NCBI RefSeq assembly: GCF_044389085.1
Contig: NZ_JBIRXP010000006.1
Coordinates: 124,001 to 188,000 of the forward strand
Direction: 5' to 3'
From: Isoptericola sp044389085
GTDB taxonomy: Bacteria > Actinomycetota > Actinomycetes > Actinomycetales > Cellulomonadaceae
Length of the DNA stretch: 64,000 nucleotides
The position numbers and the translations under genes were made by a program. The notes beneath the pieces were generated by a model. It saw only the letters and a program-made list of their open reading frames with translations, was not told the origin of the DNA and searched no databases. This document shows positions 1 through 8,975 of this stretch, piece after piece. Every line of letters starts with the position of its first letter. The stretch's first letter is position 1.

Positions 1-1392
1 GTTCGTGCGGGTGAGCACCGCGACGTCGCGCGGCTCGAGCGGCCGCCACGCGCCACCGCCGTCGCCCTCGTCGTTCGCGGCGTCCGGGTCCACCAGCCGG
101 TCGCGGCCCAGGCGCGCCGCGATGTCGGCCGCGACGTCCGCCGCGACGAGCTGGCGCGGCGGCCCGACCGGCGGCGTCTCGCCGGGCGACATCCCGAGGG
201 CGGCCCGCGTCACCTGCCGCAGCCGCAGCGGTGCGCCGCCGTCGAAGCGCGAGCCCCGGTGCGCGGCGTCCACCGGCCGGACGACGATCCGCTCGTCGCC
301 CAGCGCCGCGCCGCCCAGCACCGTGTCGAGGGCGCGCAGCAGCGGCTCGTCGCTGCGCCAGCTGGTGCCGAGCGTGGCGACGGCGGTCGCGTCCTGCTGC
401 GCGTCGAGGTATGCGACGACGTCGGCGCCGCGGAAGGCGTAGATCGCCTGCTTGGGGTCGCCGATGAGCACCAGGGTGCGGTGGCCGTGGAAGGCGGTGC
501 GCAGGATCTCCCACTGGACCGGGTCGGTGTCCTGGAACTCGTCCACCATGACGACGCGGAACCGGGACCGCACCCGCGCGGCCGCGGTGGCCCCGTGCGC
601 CGGGTCGGCCAGCGCGTCGCGCAGCATGACCAGCAGGTCGTCGTAGTCCATGAGGTGCTGCGCGCGCTTGCGCCGCAGCGTCTCGTCGCGGGTCTCCTGG
701 GCCACCGCCCGGCGCAGCGCGCCCGGGGTGGACGGCGTGCCCCCGCCCGGCTCGGCGGGCTCGACGCCGGCCTGGTGGTCGCTGACCGCGGCGCGGCCCA
801 GGTCGGCCGCCATCGACGGCGTGAGCGCGGGGTGCGCCTCGTCGGAGAACCGGCGCACGTACAGGTCGTCCGACACCTCGCGCACGAGGTCGGCGACGTC
901 GGCCACGAACGTCGCGGCCGGGTCGACGTCCGCCGCGATGCCGAGGGACGTGAGCATCTGCTGGCAGAAGCCGTGCGTCGTGGTGATCGTCGCCGCGTCG
1001 AGCTGGGACAGGGCGGCCGTGAGGCGGCCGCGGCGGCGCTCCAGCTCGGCGTCGTCGACGTCGGCGAGGAGCGCAACGACCGGGTCGTCGCTGAACGCCG
1101 GGTCCGGGCCGCGCAGCGCCCGCTCGGCGCTCACCAGCCGCTCGCGCACGCGGTCGCGCAGCTCCGACGTCGCCGCCCGACCGAACGTCACGAGCATGAG
1201 CTCGCGCAGCTCGGCGCGCCCCTCGGCCACGTACCGCGTCGCGAGCGCCGCGATCGTGAAGGTCTTGCCCGTGCCGGCGCTCGCCTCGAGCACCGTGGTG
1301 CCCTCGGGCAGCGGGCCGCAGACGTCGAAGACCGGCCGCTCGGGGACCCCCGCGATCCCGGCGGTCGCGTCGGTGCCGATGCCCGCGCTCAT
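1..1392 (-). CDS. recB: RecB, exodeoxyribonuclease V beta subunit (N-terminal 464 residues; runs off left edge)
   Basis: RecB is the 3'-5' helicase and nuclease subunit of RecBCD, which resects double-strand breaks and loads RecA. The ATG at 1392 overlaps the recC stop as ATGA. Seen in the translation: Walker A ASAGTGKT at residues 37-44 in the typical RecB context (VLEASAGTGKTFTIAALA), a MDYDDLL helicase motif, Walker B DEFQD at 284-288, and GDPKQAIYAFRG soon after. These are the UvrD-type motifs I to III in order. The C-terminal helicase half and the nuclease domain lie beyond base 1, and so would recD if present. Overlap with recC implies translational coupling. The identification is secure. 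Confidence 0.95.
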   Translation of the reverse strand, partial: MSAGIGTDATAGIAGVPERPVFDVCGPLPEGTTVLEASAGTGKTFTIAALATRYVAEGRAELRELMLVTFGRAATSELRDRVRERLVSAERALRGPDPAFSDDPVVALLADVDDAELERRRGRLTAALSQLDAATITTTHGFCQQMLTSLGIAADVDPAATFVADVADLVREVSDDLYVRRFSDEAHPALTPSMAADLGRAAVSDHQAGVEPAEPGGGTPSTPGALRRAVAQETRDETLRRKRAQHLMDYDDLLVMLRDALADPAHGATAAARVRSRFRVVMVDEFQDTDPVQWEILRTAFHGHRTLVLIGDPKQAIYAFRGADVVAYLDAQQDATAVATLGTSWRSDEPLLRALDTVLGGAALGDERIVVRPVDAAHRGSRFDGGAPLRLRQVTRAALGMSPGETPPVGPPRQLVAADVAADIAARLGRDRLVDPDAANDEGDGGGAWRPLEPRDVAVLTRTN

Positions 1393-4300
1393 GAGGTGCC
1401 CTTCTGCTCGTGCGCCAGCAACGGGTCCCACACCCGCCGGGCGAGCGCGCCCAGCCGGGAGGGTTCGTCCGGGTACCTGCGCCGGTCGTCGTCGCCCGGC
1501 ACCCCCGCGATCGCATCGAACGACGCGCCCTCGCCCCACACCATGAGGTGGTAGGCGTCGGACTTCTCGAAGCCGCCGTTCCACGTGAAGCGCGCCTCGC
1601 TCATCGCCTGCCCGGGGTCGCCCGTGCCGCCCCCGCGCGTGACCGCATACGCGTGCGACGCGTCGGGCGGCAGGGGGAGCGGCGCGCGGACGGCCTCGGC
1701 GCGCAGCGCGACCAGGTCGTCGAGCAGGCGCGCGGCGTCGGCGGGGTCGGGGGATTGGATCAGGCTCCACGCCGCCTTCGCCCCGCGGCCGGGCGCCCGC
1801 CCGACCGTGCCCGCGTGCCACTGCTGCCCAGTGGGCAGCCCGTCGTCGCCGCGCCGTCCTGAGCCTGTCGAAGCGCCAGAGGCCGCGAGCGCGAGGGTCT
1901 GCACCCAGGCGCGCAGGCGGTGCTTCGGGCCGAGCTTCGAGTACTCCGCGCGCACGACGCGGCCGCCGTGCACCCCGGGGACCGTGCCGGTGACGAGGAC
2001 GCCGGAGGGCAGCGCGGCCGACACGTCGACGGCGCGCGCCGCCTGCTCGGCGCGGACCTGCCGCGCCATCGTCTCCACCGGCTGGACCCGCTCGACGACG
2101 TCGCGCAGCGCGGTGCGGCCCAGCTCGCGCGGCGGAGCCTGGCCACGCCGCCACTCGGCCTGGAACGCGCGCCCGGGGTCGGTCCCCCCGAGCACGGCGG
2201 TGAGGATCCGGTCGCCCGCGCCCCACGCGGCCAGCGGCGCCATCGTCAGGGGCAGGCGGTCGTCCACCTCGTCCTCGTCCTGAGCCACACGCACGTCGAG
2301 CGTGGTGCGCAGGAACCAGCGCACCGGGTGCTCGAGCATCGCGACGAGGTCGTCGAGGTCCACCTCCGCCGGGTCGGCGGGGTCGAGCGCGAGCGGCTCG
2401 GGCACGAGCAGCCCCGGCTCGACCCGCGTCCCCCTGCCGGCCTCCGCGCCCCGGAACGCCGCCGTGTCGAAGCTGAACGGCCCGGGGGTGCCCAGGGCGC
2501 CGGCCTCGAAGTTGCGCTCGCCGACCACCTGGAGCGGGTGCCGCACGACGACCTGGCGCCGCACGGGGCCGCCGTCCGACGCCTCGCCGACCCGGTCGAG
2601 CGCGTCCAGCAGCTCCGCGACGGGGACGGCGGGCGGGCGGGCCGCGCCGGTGCGCTCGTCGGCGCCCGAGTGCAGCACCACGAGGTGCTCGCGCGCGGCG
2701 GTGAGCGCATCGAGGAAGATCTGCCGGTCCTCGCTGCGCCGGTCCCGCTCGCCCAGCAGCGGGTCGCGCGCCAGGAGGTCGTCGCCGTCGGGCGTCGCGG
2801 ACCGGGGGAACGCGCCGTCCTCCATGCCGAGCAGGCACACCACGCGGTGCGGGACGGCGCGCATCGGCTCCAGCGAGCACACGGTGAGGGCGCCGGTGCG
2901 GAAGCCCGCGCGGGTGGGGCGGCCCGCCAGCCGGTCGGCGAGCAGGGCCCGCACGTCCTCCAGCCGCAGCCCGTCGCCCGCGGTGGCCCGGCCCGCGCCC
3001 GCCGCCCGCACATCGCCGAGCACGCGGTGCGCCTGCAGCGACTGCCACGCGTCGTCCGGCGCCGGGTCGGCGAGCAGCGTGACGGCCCGGCCGAGCGTGT
3101 CGAGCCAGTGCTCCAGCGGGTGCGTGCCGTCGAGGTCGGCGAGCAGCCCCGTCAGGCGGGACACCAGCTCCGCGAACCGGCCGGCGACGTCCACGTCGGT
3201 GGACCCGACGTCGTCCAGCGGCAGCGCCGGGCCCACGAACCGCGAGTCCTCCTCGGCCATCGCCACGCCCAGCAGCACGCGGTCCAGCGCGGCGTCCCAC
3301 GTGCCCTGCCGCACCCGCGGGTCGATGCCGAAACGCTCGCGCCGCGACCCGTCCTCGCCCCAGCGCACGCCCACCTCGACGGCCCAGGCCCGCCAGCGGT
3401 CGAGGTCGTCGTCGGAGAGGCGGAAGCGGCGGCGCACGGGCTCGGTCGTGGCGAGGTCGAGCACCTCCGACGCCGTGACGCGGCCGTCGGCGAGGCGCAG
3501 CAGGGTGGCGAGCACGCCGAGCACCGGGTTGATCACGCCCGGGCCGCGGTCGGCCAGGCTGACCCGCAGCCGCTGCCCGGGGTGCACCTGCGTGATGCCG
3601 TCGGGCGCGGCGCCGAACGTCGCCGTCACGAGCGGGGCGAACGACTCGACGTCGGGGCACATGACGATGACGTCGCGCGGCTCCAGCGTCGGGTCGGCGG
3701 CGAAGAGCCCGCTGAGCACCTCCCGCAGCACCTCGACCTGCCGCGCCCGTCCGTGGCACGCGTGCACCTGCACGCTGCGGTCATCGGGGGCGACCGGGCG
3801 CGGCGCGGCGTCGGGGTCGTCGTCGCGCAGCGCTGCCTGGAGCGCGCCGAGCAGGCTGCCGGGGAGCGTCGGTGCGGGGTGGGCGGAGACCCGCACCTCG
3901 GGGGCGCCGTCGCCGGGGGCGTCGAGGGCGCCCGCGAGCCGCAGCTGCAGCTCGACGGCGTCGCGGGCGGTGGAGGCCAGCAGGGGATGCCGGGCGGCGG
4001 GCGGCATCGCGGCGCGGCGCGGGCCCGTCGTCGCGCCCGCGGCGACGAGCTCGTCGACCGACCGCCACAGGGCGGGCGACGGGTGGGGCAGCCACAGGTG
4101 GACGTCGCGGTGCAGTGCGAGGGCGGCCAGCACCTGACGCTGGTCCTCGGGCAGCCGGGTGGGGCCGAAGACGGACAGCCGGGCAGGCAGGTCGACGCCC
4201 CCCGGGTCGGTGCGCAGCGCACCGACCGCCTGCGCCAGCACCTCCGCCGGTCCCGGGGCTCCCACGCGCTCGTGCACCCGCCGCCACAGCCGCGGCTGCC

Positions 4301-4832
4301 ACGCCAGGTCGTCGGGGACGGCTGCGCCCGCCCCGTCGTCGTCGCGACCCTCGAGCCAGGCGGTGAGCAGGCCGGGCCGCTGCTGGGCGTAGGCGGCGAA
4401 CAGCTCCGCCACCCGCTGGGCCAGCGCGACGCGGCGCGAGCGCCGCACGCCGTCGCCGTCCTCCCCGACGTACCGCGCGAGCGGCGCCGCCCAGCCCTCG
4501 TCGAGAGCGGCGTCGATCGTCTCCAGCACCGGCCACACGAGCCGGGCGCGGCGCCACGGGTCGTCGTCCGGCTCGACGCCGGTCACCGCCGTCACCGCCG
4601 ACGCGACCAGCCGCGACGGCGACGCGAAGTCCACGTTGGCGCAGACGCCGGCTCCCGGGGCCCCGGCGACCCCGAGCCGGTGCGACAGCCGCTGCGCCAG
4701 CCACCGCTCGATGCCGCGGGTGGGCACCGCGACGACGTCGGGCGTGAACGGGTCGTCCGGCGGCGCGGCGAGCACCTCGGCGAGCGGGGCGACCAGCGCG
4801 TCGGAGCGCTCGGACCGGTGGACGTGCAGCAC
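1389..4832 (-). CDS. recC: RecC, exodeoxyribonuclease V gamma subunit
   Basis: RecC is the scaffold and Chi-recognition subunit of RecBCD. The N-terminus (MLHVHRSERSDALV, then VAVPTRGIERWLAQRLSHRL) aligns by eye with the start of E. coli RecC, which begins MLRVYHSNRLDVLE. I therefore prefer the GTG at 4832 (1147 residues) over the in-frame GTG at 4868, which adds 12 residues. A TAACCT box ends 7 nt before 4832, so a leaderless start is possible. The length is normal for RecC. Near residue 990 the protein carries GASTGSG, encoded by a short dispersed repeat (1857-1875) that looks inserted in frame. It is the first gene of a recC-recB operon. Confidence 0.93.
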   Translation of the reverse strand: MLHVHRSERSDALVAPLAEVLAAPPDDPFTPDVVAVPTRGIERWLAQRLSHRLGVAGAPGAGVCANVDFASPSRLVASAVTAVTGVEPDDDPWRRARLVWPVLETIDAALDEGWAAPLARYVGEDGDGVRRSRRVALAQRVAELFAAYAQQRPGLLTAWLEGRDDDGAGAAVPDDLAWQPRLWRRVHERVGAPGPAEVLAQAVGALRTDPGGVDLPARLSVFGPTRLPEDQRQVLAALALHRDVHLWLPHPSPALWRSVDELVAAGATTGPRRAAMPPAARHPLLASTARDAVELQLRLAGALDAPGDGAPEVRVSAHPAPTLPGSLLGALQAALRDDDPDAAPRPVAPDDRSVQVHACHGRARQVEVLREVLSGLFAADPTLEPRDVIVMCPDVESFAPLVTATFGAAPDGITQVHPGQRLRVSLADRGPGVINPVLGVLATLLRLADGRVTASEVLDLATTEPVRRRFRLSDDDLDRWRAWAVEVGVRWGEDGSRRERFGIDPRVRQGTWDAALDRVLLGVAMAEEDSRFVGPALPLDDVGSTDVDVAGRFAELVSRLTGLLADLDGTHPLEHWLDTLGRAVTLLADPAPDDAWQSLQAHRVLGDVRAAGAGRATAGDGLRLEDVRALLADRLAGRPTRAGFRTGALTVCSLEPMRAVPHRVVCLLGMEDGAFPRSATPDGDDLLARDPLLGERDRRSEDRQIFLDALTAAREHLVVLHSGADERTGAARPPAVPVAELLDALDRVGEASDGGPVRRQVVVRHPLQVVGERNFEAGALGTPGPFSFDTAAFRGAEAGRGTRVEPGLLVPEPLALDPADPAEVDLDDLVAMLEHPVRWFLRTTLDVRVAQDEDEVDDRLPLTMAPLAAWGAGDRILTAVLGGTDPGRAFQAEWRRGQAPPRELGRTALRDVVERVQPVETMARQVRAEQAARAVDVSAALPSGVLVTGTVPGVHGGRVVRAEYSKLGPKHRLRAWVQTLALAASGASTGSGRRGDDGLPTGQQWHAGTVGRAPGRGAKAAWSLIQSPDPADAARLLDDLVALRAEAVRAPLPLPPDASHAYAVTRGGGTGDPGQAMSEARFTWNGGFEKSDAYHLMVWGEGASFDAIAGVPGDDDRRRYPDEPSRLGALARRVWDPLLAHEQKGTS
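1857..1875. repeat. Short dispersed repeat inside recC
   Basis: The string TCCTGAGCCTGTCGAAGCG lies within recC and encodes ASTGSG-type residues on the minus strand. Its core AGCCTGTCGAA recurs at 51120-51130 in an intergenic region. Short elements with this CTTCGACAGGCTCAGG core are familiar as dispersed repeats in several high-GC bacteria (general knowledge, not searched). The reading frame stays open through it. Confidence 0.5.
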
Positions 4833-4898
4833 GTCCGCCAGGTTACGGGGCCGCGCCGACAGCGACACCCGGCTTCCACAGGCCCCCGCCGCGGCCTC

Positions 4899-7595
4899 TC
4901 ATCGACCGCGGCCGGCGGGCGCGGGGGCGTCGTCGTCCGAGGCCTCGGTCGACGCGTGCGGGTGACGACGCTCCAGGGCCGACCCCTCGACGTCCACGTT
5001 CGGCAGGATCCTGTCGAGCCAGCGCGGCAGCCACCAGGCGGAGTCGCCGAGCAGGTGCATGAGCGCCGGCACCACGAGCATCCGCACCACGAACGCGTCG
5101 ACGAGCACGCCGAACGCGAGGGCGAACCCGATCGACCGGATCATCGCGTCCTCGGCGAAGATGAAGCCGCCGAACACCGAGATCATGATGATCGCCGCGG
5201 CGGTGACCACGGAGCGGCCCGCCCGGAAGCCCTGGACGACGGCGAGGCGCGCGGGGGCGCCGTGCGCGTACGCCTCCCGCATGCCCGAGCCCAGGAACAG
5301 CATGTAGTCCATGGCCAGGCCGAACAGGATGCCGACGAGGATCGTGGGCAGGAAGTTGAGGATCGGCCCGGGGTTGTGCACGCCGAAGACGTTCGACAGC
5401 CAGCCCCACTGGTAGATCGCCACCACGCCGCCGAGCGCCGCGAAGTACGACAGCACGAACCCGAGCGTCGCGATCACCGGCACGAGGATCGACCGGAACA
5501 CGACGACGAGGATGAGCAGCGACAGCCCGATGACCACGCCGAGGTAGAGCGGCAGCGCGTCGGACAGCTTCTCCGAGATGTCGATGTTGCCCGAGGCCGC
5601 CCCGGCGACGCCGATCTCGGTGTCGCCGGAGACGGAGGCGCCGTTCGCGCCGCCCCCGACCGACGCCGTGTCGATCGTCAGCGGGGACAGGCCGCGCAGC
5701 GTGTGCACGAGCTGCTCGGTGGACGCGCTCGTCGGCCCGTCGGCGGGCACGACCTGGAACGCGAGCGTCCAACCGTCCTCCGACATCCCCGCCGGCGCGA
5801 CGGCGACGACGTCGTCCTGGGCCGCGAGCTGCTTCGCGAGCGCGAGCTGCGTCGCGACCTCGGTGTCGTCGGTGACCGCGTCGGGCACGTCCGCGACCAC
5901 GAGCAGCGGACCGTTCACACCGGCGCCGAACTCGTCGGCGACGGTGGTGTACGCCGCGTACGACGTGGAGTCCTCGGGCGCCGACGAGCCGTCGGGCAGG
6001 TTGGTCCGCAGGTCCAGCGCCGGGATCGCGACGACGCCGAGCACCGCGACGCCGAGCAGCACGCGGCCCACCGCGACGAGCGTCCGCATTGGCTTCAGCG
6101 GCGTCAGCGCCTTCGACGGGCCCGACGCCGCGTGACCGGCGTCGGGCGCGGTCGAGCCCGCCCCGTCGGCAGGGCCGGCCGGCGCGAAGGGGCTGCGCTC
6201 CTTGCGGCTGAGGATCCGCATGCCGATGGCGGACAGCAGCGCCGGCGTCAGGGTGACCGCGACCAGCACGGCGACGGCGACCGAGGCCGCGCCGACGGTG
6301 CCCATGAGGCCGAGGAACGGGATGCCGGTGACGTTGAGCGCGAGCAGCGCGATGACCACCGTCGCGCCCGCGAACACGACGGCGTTGCCCGACGTGCCGT
6401 TGGCGAGGGCCACGGACTCGCGGACCTCGTACCCGTCCTTGAGCTGGTGGCGGTGCCGGTTGACGATGAACAGCGCGTAGTCGATGCCCACGGCGAGGCC
6501 GAGCATGAGGCCGAGCACCGGCGTCACGGACGACATCTGCACGACGCCGGAGAACGCGAGAGCACCCAGCGCGGCGACGCCGACGCCGATCAGCGCGGTG
6601 AGCAGCGGCAGGCCGGCGCCGATGAAGGTGCCGAGCATGATGACCAGCACGATCGCGGCGACGACGAGGCCCACGACCTCCCCCGGCCCGAAGACGGACG
6701 GGGTCTCCTGGGCGATGTCGGAGCCGAAGTCCACGTGCACCCCGGCGACGTCCGCGACGCCGGTCTCGATCGCGTCGATGACGGAGTCCTTGGTCTCCTG
6801 GGAGATGTCCATCTGGGCGTCGGTGAACATCACCGTCGCCACGGCCGTCGAACCGTCGTCGGACACGAGCGTGATGCCCGAGGCGAGGTCGAACAGCTCC
6901 TGACCCTGCTCGAGCTGCGTGGCCTGCGTGTCGAGCTCGGCGGCTCCGTCCTCGAGCTCCGCGGCGCTCTCGTCGAGGGTGTCCTGCTGCTTGTCGAGCT
7001 CCGCGAGGCCGGCGTCGAGCTGGTCCTGCTGGGCGTCGAACCGGGGTGCCGCGAGCTCGGCCTGCCCCGCGGCCTCGGCCTGGGCGCGGGCGTCGTCGAG
7101 CTGCTCCTGGCCCGCCTCGAGCTCGGCCCGGGCGTCGTCGAGCTGCTGCTGGCCGGCGTCGAGCTGTTCCCGGCCGTCCGCGAGCTGGTCGCGCCCGTCG
7201 GCGATCTGCTGCTGACCGTCGGCGAGCTGGTCCGCCTGCTCCTGCCGGTCGGCCTCGGTGGCGAACGGGTCGACGACGTCCTCGACGCCGTCGACCTTCT
7301 TCGCGTCGGCGAGGACCCCGCCGAGGGACTCCTGCTGGTCCGCCGTGAGCTCCGAGCCGTCCTCGGTGCTCAGCACCACGGTGCCGGTGCCTCCCGCGGC
7401 CGCGGGCATCTCGTCGGCGAGCTGGTCGGTCACCTCCTGCGTCGGGGTGCCGGGGATCGAGAAGCTGTCGGACAGCGTGCCGGCCCCGACGGCGTACCCG
7501 ACGCCGGCGATCGCGAGGACGGCGATCCAGGCGGTGACGACGGTCTTGACGCGCCGGGACGCGAAGCGCCCGAGACGGTAGAGGAGCTCAGCCAT
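4899..7595 (-). CDS. MMPL/RND-family transporter with a long coiled-coil periplasmic insert
   Basis: A predicted inner-membrane transporter of 898 residues, of the MmpL/YdfJ type that moves lipids or drugs using the proton gradient. Transmembrane helix 1 spans about residues 20-40. A helix bundle follows near residues 325-465 and a second one in the last third, as expected for duplicated RND halves. GLAVGIDYALFIVNRHRHQ and GLAMDYMLFLGSGMREA are the paired GxxxDY motifs. Between helix 1 and the first bundle, residues 117-232 form consecutive heptads of the pattern QLADGRE/QLDAGQQ, a long coiled coil. The start at 7595 overlaps the tetR stop by 8 bp, so the two genes form one transcript under an autoregulated promoter. 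Substrate unknown. Confidence 0.9.
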   Translation of the reverse strand: MAELLYRLGRFASRRVKTVVTAWIAVLAIAGVGYAVGAGTLSDSFSIPGTPTQEVTDQLADEMPAAAGGTGTVVLSTEDGSELTADQQESLGGVLADAKKVDGVEDVVDPFATEADRQEQADQLADGQQQIADGRDQLADGREQLDAGQQQLDDARAELEAGQEQLDDARAQAEAAGQAELAAPRFDAQQDQLDAGLAELDKQQDTLDESAAELEDGAAELDTQATQLEQGQELFDLASGITLVSDDGSTAVATVMFTDAQMDISQETKDSVIDAIETGVADVAGVHVDFGSDIAQETPSVFGPGEVVGLVVAAIVLVIMLGTFIGAGLPLLTALIGVGVAALGALAFSGVVQMSSVTPVLGLMLGLAVGIDYALFIVNRHRHQLKDGYEVRESVALANGTSGNAVVFAGATVVIALLALNVTGIPFLGLMGTVGAASVAVAVLVAVTLTPALLSAIGMRILSRKERSPFAPAGPADGAGSTAPDAGHAASGPSKALTPLKPMRTLVAVGRVLLGVAVLGVVAIPALDLRTNLPDGSSAPEDSTSYAAYTTVADEFGAGVNGPLLVVADVPDAVTDDTEVATQLALAKQLAAQDDVVAVAPAGMSEDGWTLAFQVVPADGPTSASTEQLVHTLRGLSPLTIDTASVGGGANGASVSGDTEIGVAGAASGNIDISEKLSDALPLYLGVVIGLSLLILVVVFRSILVPVIATLGFVLSYFAALGGVVAIYQWGWLSNVFGVHNPGPILNFLPTILVGILFGLAMDYMLFLGSGMREAYAHGAPARLAVVQGFRAGRSVVTAAAIIMISVFGGFIFAEDAMIRSIGFALAFGVLVDAFVVRMLVVPALMHLLGDSAWWLPRWLDRILPNVDVEGSALERRHPHASTEASDDDAPAPAGRGR

Positions 7596-8295
7596 GGTGT
7601 CCTTCGGGTGGGGTGGCGGCAGATGGGGTGGTGGCGGTGGCCAGGGCGGGGGCGAGGTGCGTGAGGAGGCCGGCCCAGACGGCGCGGGCCTCGGCGTCCG
7701 AGACGCCTCCGGTGCGGGCGTACCAGTGCCGGTGCAGCACGACGAGGCTGCTCATGGTCTGGGCGACCAGCAGGTCGACGTCGACGGGTGCCGTCCCGGG
7801 GTGGCGGCCACGGAGGTCGGCGGCGAGGTCCGCGCTGACGTCGGACAGCGACCGCAGCAGCAGCATCGCCTGGTGCGCCGGGACGACGGCGGCGTCGGCG
7901 GAGCCGCCCGTCAGCCCGAGCCCGCGCGTGAGCGAGGCCATCGGCGCCACGAGGTCGGCACGGCGCAGGGCACCCACCAGGTCGGCCAGGACGGCGGTCC
8001 GCCGCGCGTGGGCGTCGTCCCGGCGCGGCGGGGGCGCGTCGACCGCGAGGAGCGCGTCGCGCACCATGCCGAACGCGTCCGCGCCCACCGCGGCGACGAC
8101 GTCGTCCAGCGACGGGAAGTGGTTGAAGACGGTGCGGCGGGAGACCCCGGCGCGCGCGGCCAGCTCGTCGACGGAGAAGCCCACGCCGCCGGCCTCGTTC
8201 ATCAGGCTGCCCGCGGCGGCCACGATCGCGCGGCGCGTGCGGGCCTTCAGCTCGGCGCGTCGGTCAGGACGCGGCTCCGCGGGGTCGGTGGGCAC
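7588..8295 (-). CDS. TetR-family repressor of the MMPL operon
   Basis: A 235-residue TetR regulator. The helix-turn-helix is at about residues 40-61 (SVDELAARAGVSRRTVFNHFPSLDDVV), and the rest is the variable all-helical ligand domain. It is cotranscribed with the MMPL exporter, the usual arrangement of a repressor that senses the exported compound. The start is the GTG at 8295. A TAGGGT -10-like box ends 6 nt before it, so the message is probably leaderless. A 27-bp palindrome covers the -35 and spacer of the same promoter, so autorepression is strongly suggested. The ligand cannot be inferred. Confidence 0.9.
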   Translation of the reverse strand: MPTDPAEPRPDRRAELKARTRRAIVAAAGSLMNEAGGVGFSVDELAARAGVSRRTVFNHFPSLDDVVAAVGADAFGMVRDALLAVDAPPPRRDDAHARRTAVLADLVGALRRADLVAPMASLTRGLGLTGGSADAAVVPAHQAMLLLRSLSDVSADLAADLRGRHPGTAPVDVDLLVAQTMSSLVVLHRHWYARTGGVSDAEARAVWAGLLTHLAPALATATTPSAATPPEGHHG

Positions 8296-8301
8296 CCGGC
8301 G

Positions 8302-8337
8302 ACCCTAGGTAACTCGTTGCACTCAGTGCAATGAGTT
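8302..8337 (-). promoter_or_regulatory. Autoregulated promoter and TetR operator
   Basis: The palindrome runs 8311-8337: AACTCGTTGCACT, centre C, AGTGCAATGAGTT. The arms are 13 bp with one mismatch, and the core is TTGCACTCAGTGCAA. On the minus strand, TTGCAC (8331-8326) makes a -35 and TAGGGT (8307-8302) a -10, with an 18-bp spacer. Repressor binding would therefore block the promoter directly. Confidence 0.75.
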
Positions 8338-8379
8338 CCCGGGTGGCGCTCGTCTCACCCGGTGTCCGGTTGGCGACGG

Positions 8380-8901
8380 CTACCGGTGCGTCTGACGGAG
8401 ACGTCGACGACGACGGCCCGCAGGTGGCGCCTCGGCGTGCGCACGTGCCTGGGCCTCGGCGGCCCGTGCCGCGCGCCGTTCCGCCCAGGCGGCCACGGTC
8501 GCCTCGACGTCGCGCGGCATGGTGACCAGCGGCGGGCCGGCCGCCGGCTGGTAGCGGCCGCGCAGGACGCTCTTGTTGAACTCCTCGACCTCCTCGCGCA
8601 CGTCCTGCTCGGTCCAGAGCTCGTCGAGGCGCCCGTCCAGCGCGGCGTCGTCCTTGCGCAGCTGGATCGACGGCGGCAGCACGACGAGCTTCTCGCGCCG
8701 CATGAAGGCCTTGATCCACCAGTCCGGGTCGTGGAGGTCCTGCAGGTCGAGCGGCTTGCCGCTGCCGGGCAGGTCGTCGAAGTCGCCGCGCTCGATCGCC
8801 TTCCTGAGCTGCATCTCGGCGAGCAGCGCGATCGCCACCTCGTCGTCGATGGCGACCGCGTACGGGTTGAAGAACGGCGCCGGCGGCTGCTCGTCGGTCA
8901 T
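8380..8901 (-). CDS. DUF1992 family protein (DnaJ-homologue subfamily C member 28-like)
   Basis: A cytoplasmic protein of 173 residues from the ATG at 8901. The conserved DUF1992 block is seen: LRKAIERGDFDDLPGSGKPL, then a basic and acidic helical region (RREKLVVLPPSIQLRKDD, LDELWTEQDVREEVEEFNKSVLRGRYQ). The C-terminus is Arg-rich. Homologues are annotated as DnaJ-like, although no J domain is visible here and the function is unknown. An in-frame GTG at 8934 would add 11 residues. I prefer 8901 because an AGGACGGGGG Shine-Dalgarno-like run precedes it and a GATAAT -10 box (8944-8939) sits almost on top of the GTG. It stands divergent to the next tetR. Confidence 0.85.
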   Translation of the reverse strand: MTDEQPPAPFFNPYAVAIDDEVAIALLAEMQLRKAIERGDFDDLPGSGKPLDLQDLHDPDWWIKAFMRREKLVVLPPSIQLRKDDAALDGRLDELWTEQDVREEVEEFNKSVLRGRYQPAAGPPLVTMPRDVEATVAAWAERRAARAAEAQARAHAEAPPAGRRRRRLRQTHR

Positions 8902-8975
8902 CGTGGGCCCCCGTCCTGGCGCGTTTTCGGTCACCTGTATTATCTCGAGCGTACGACGACCCGGAGGGGGGTGCG

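Noticed and set aside
1920..7664. A very long open frame on the plus strand across recC and the MMPL gene
   Set aside because: It is a GC-skew shadow: the translation is Arg/Gly/His/Val-rich without domains, and it crosses two well-supported minus-strand genes.
8901..8944. GTG at 8934 as the DUF1992 start
   Set aside because: A GATAAT -10 box ends only 4 nt before it, which would place the transcription start inside or after this codon. The ATG at 8901 has a ribosome-binding site.
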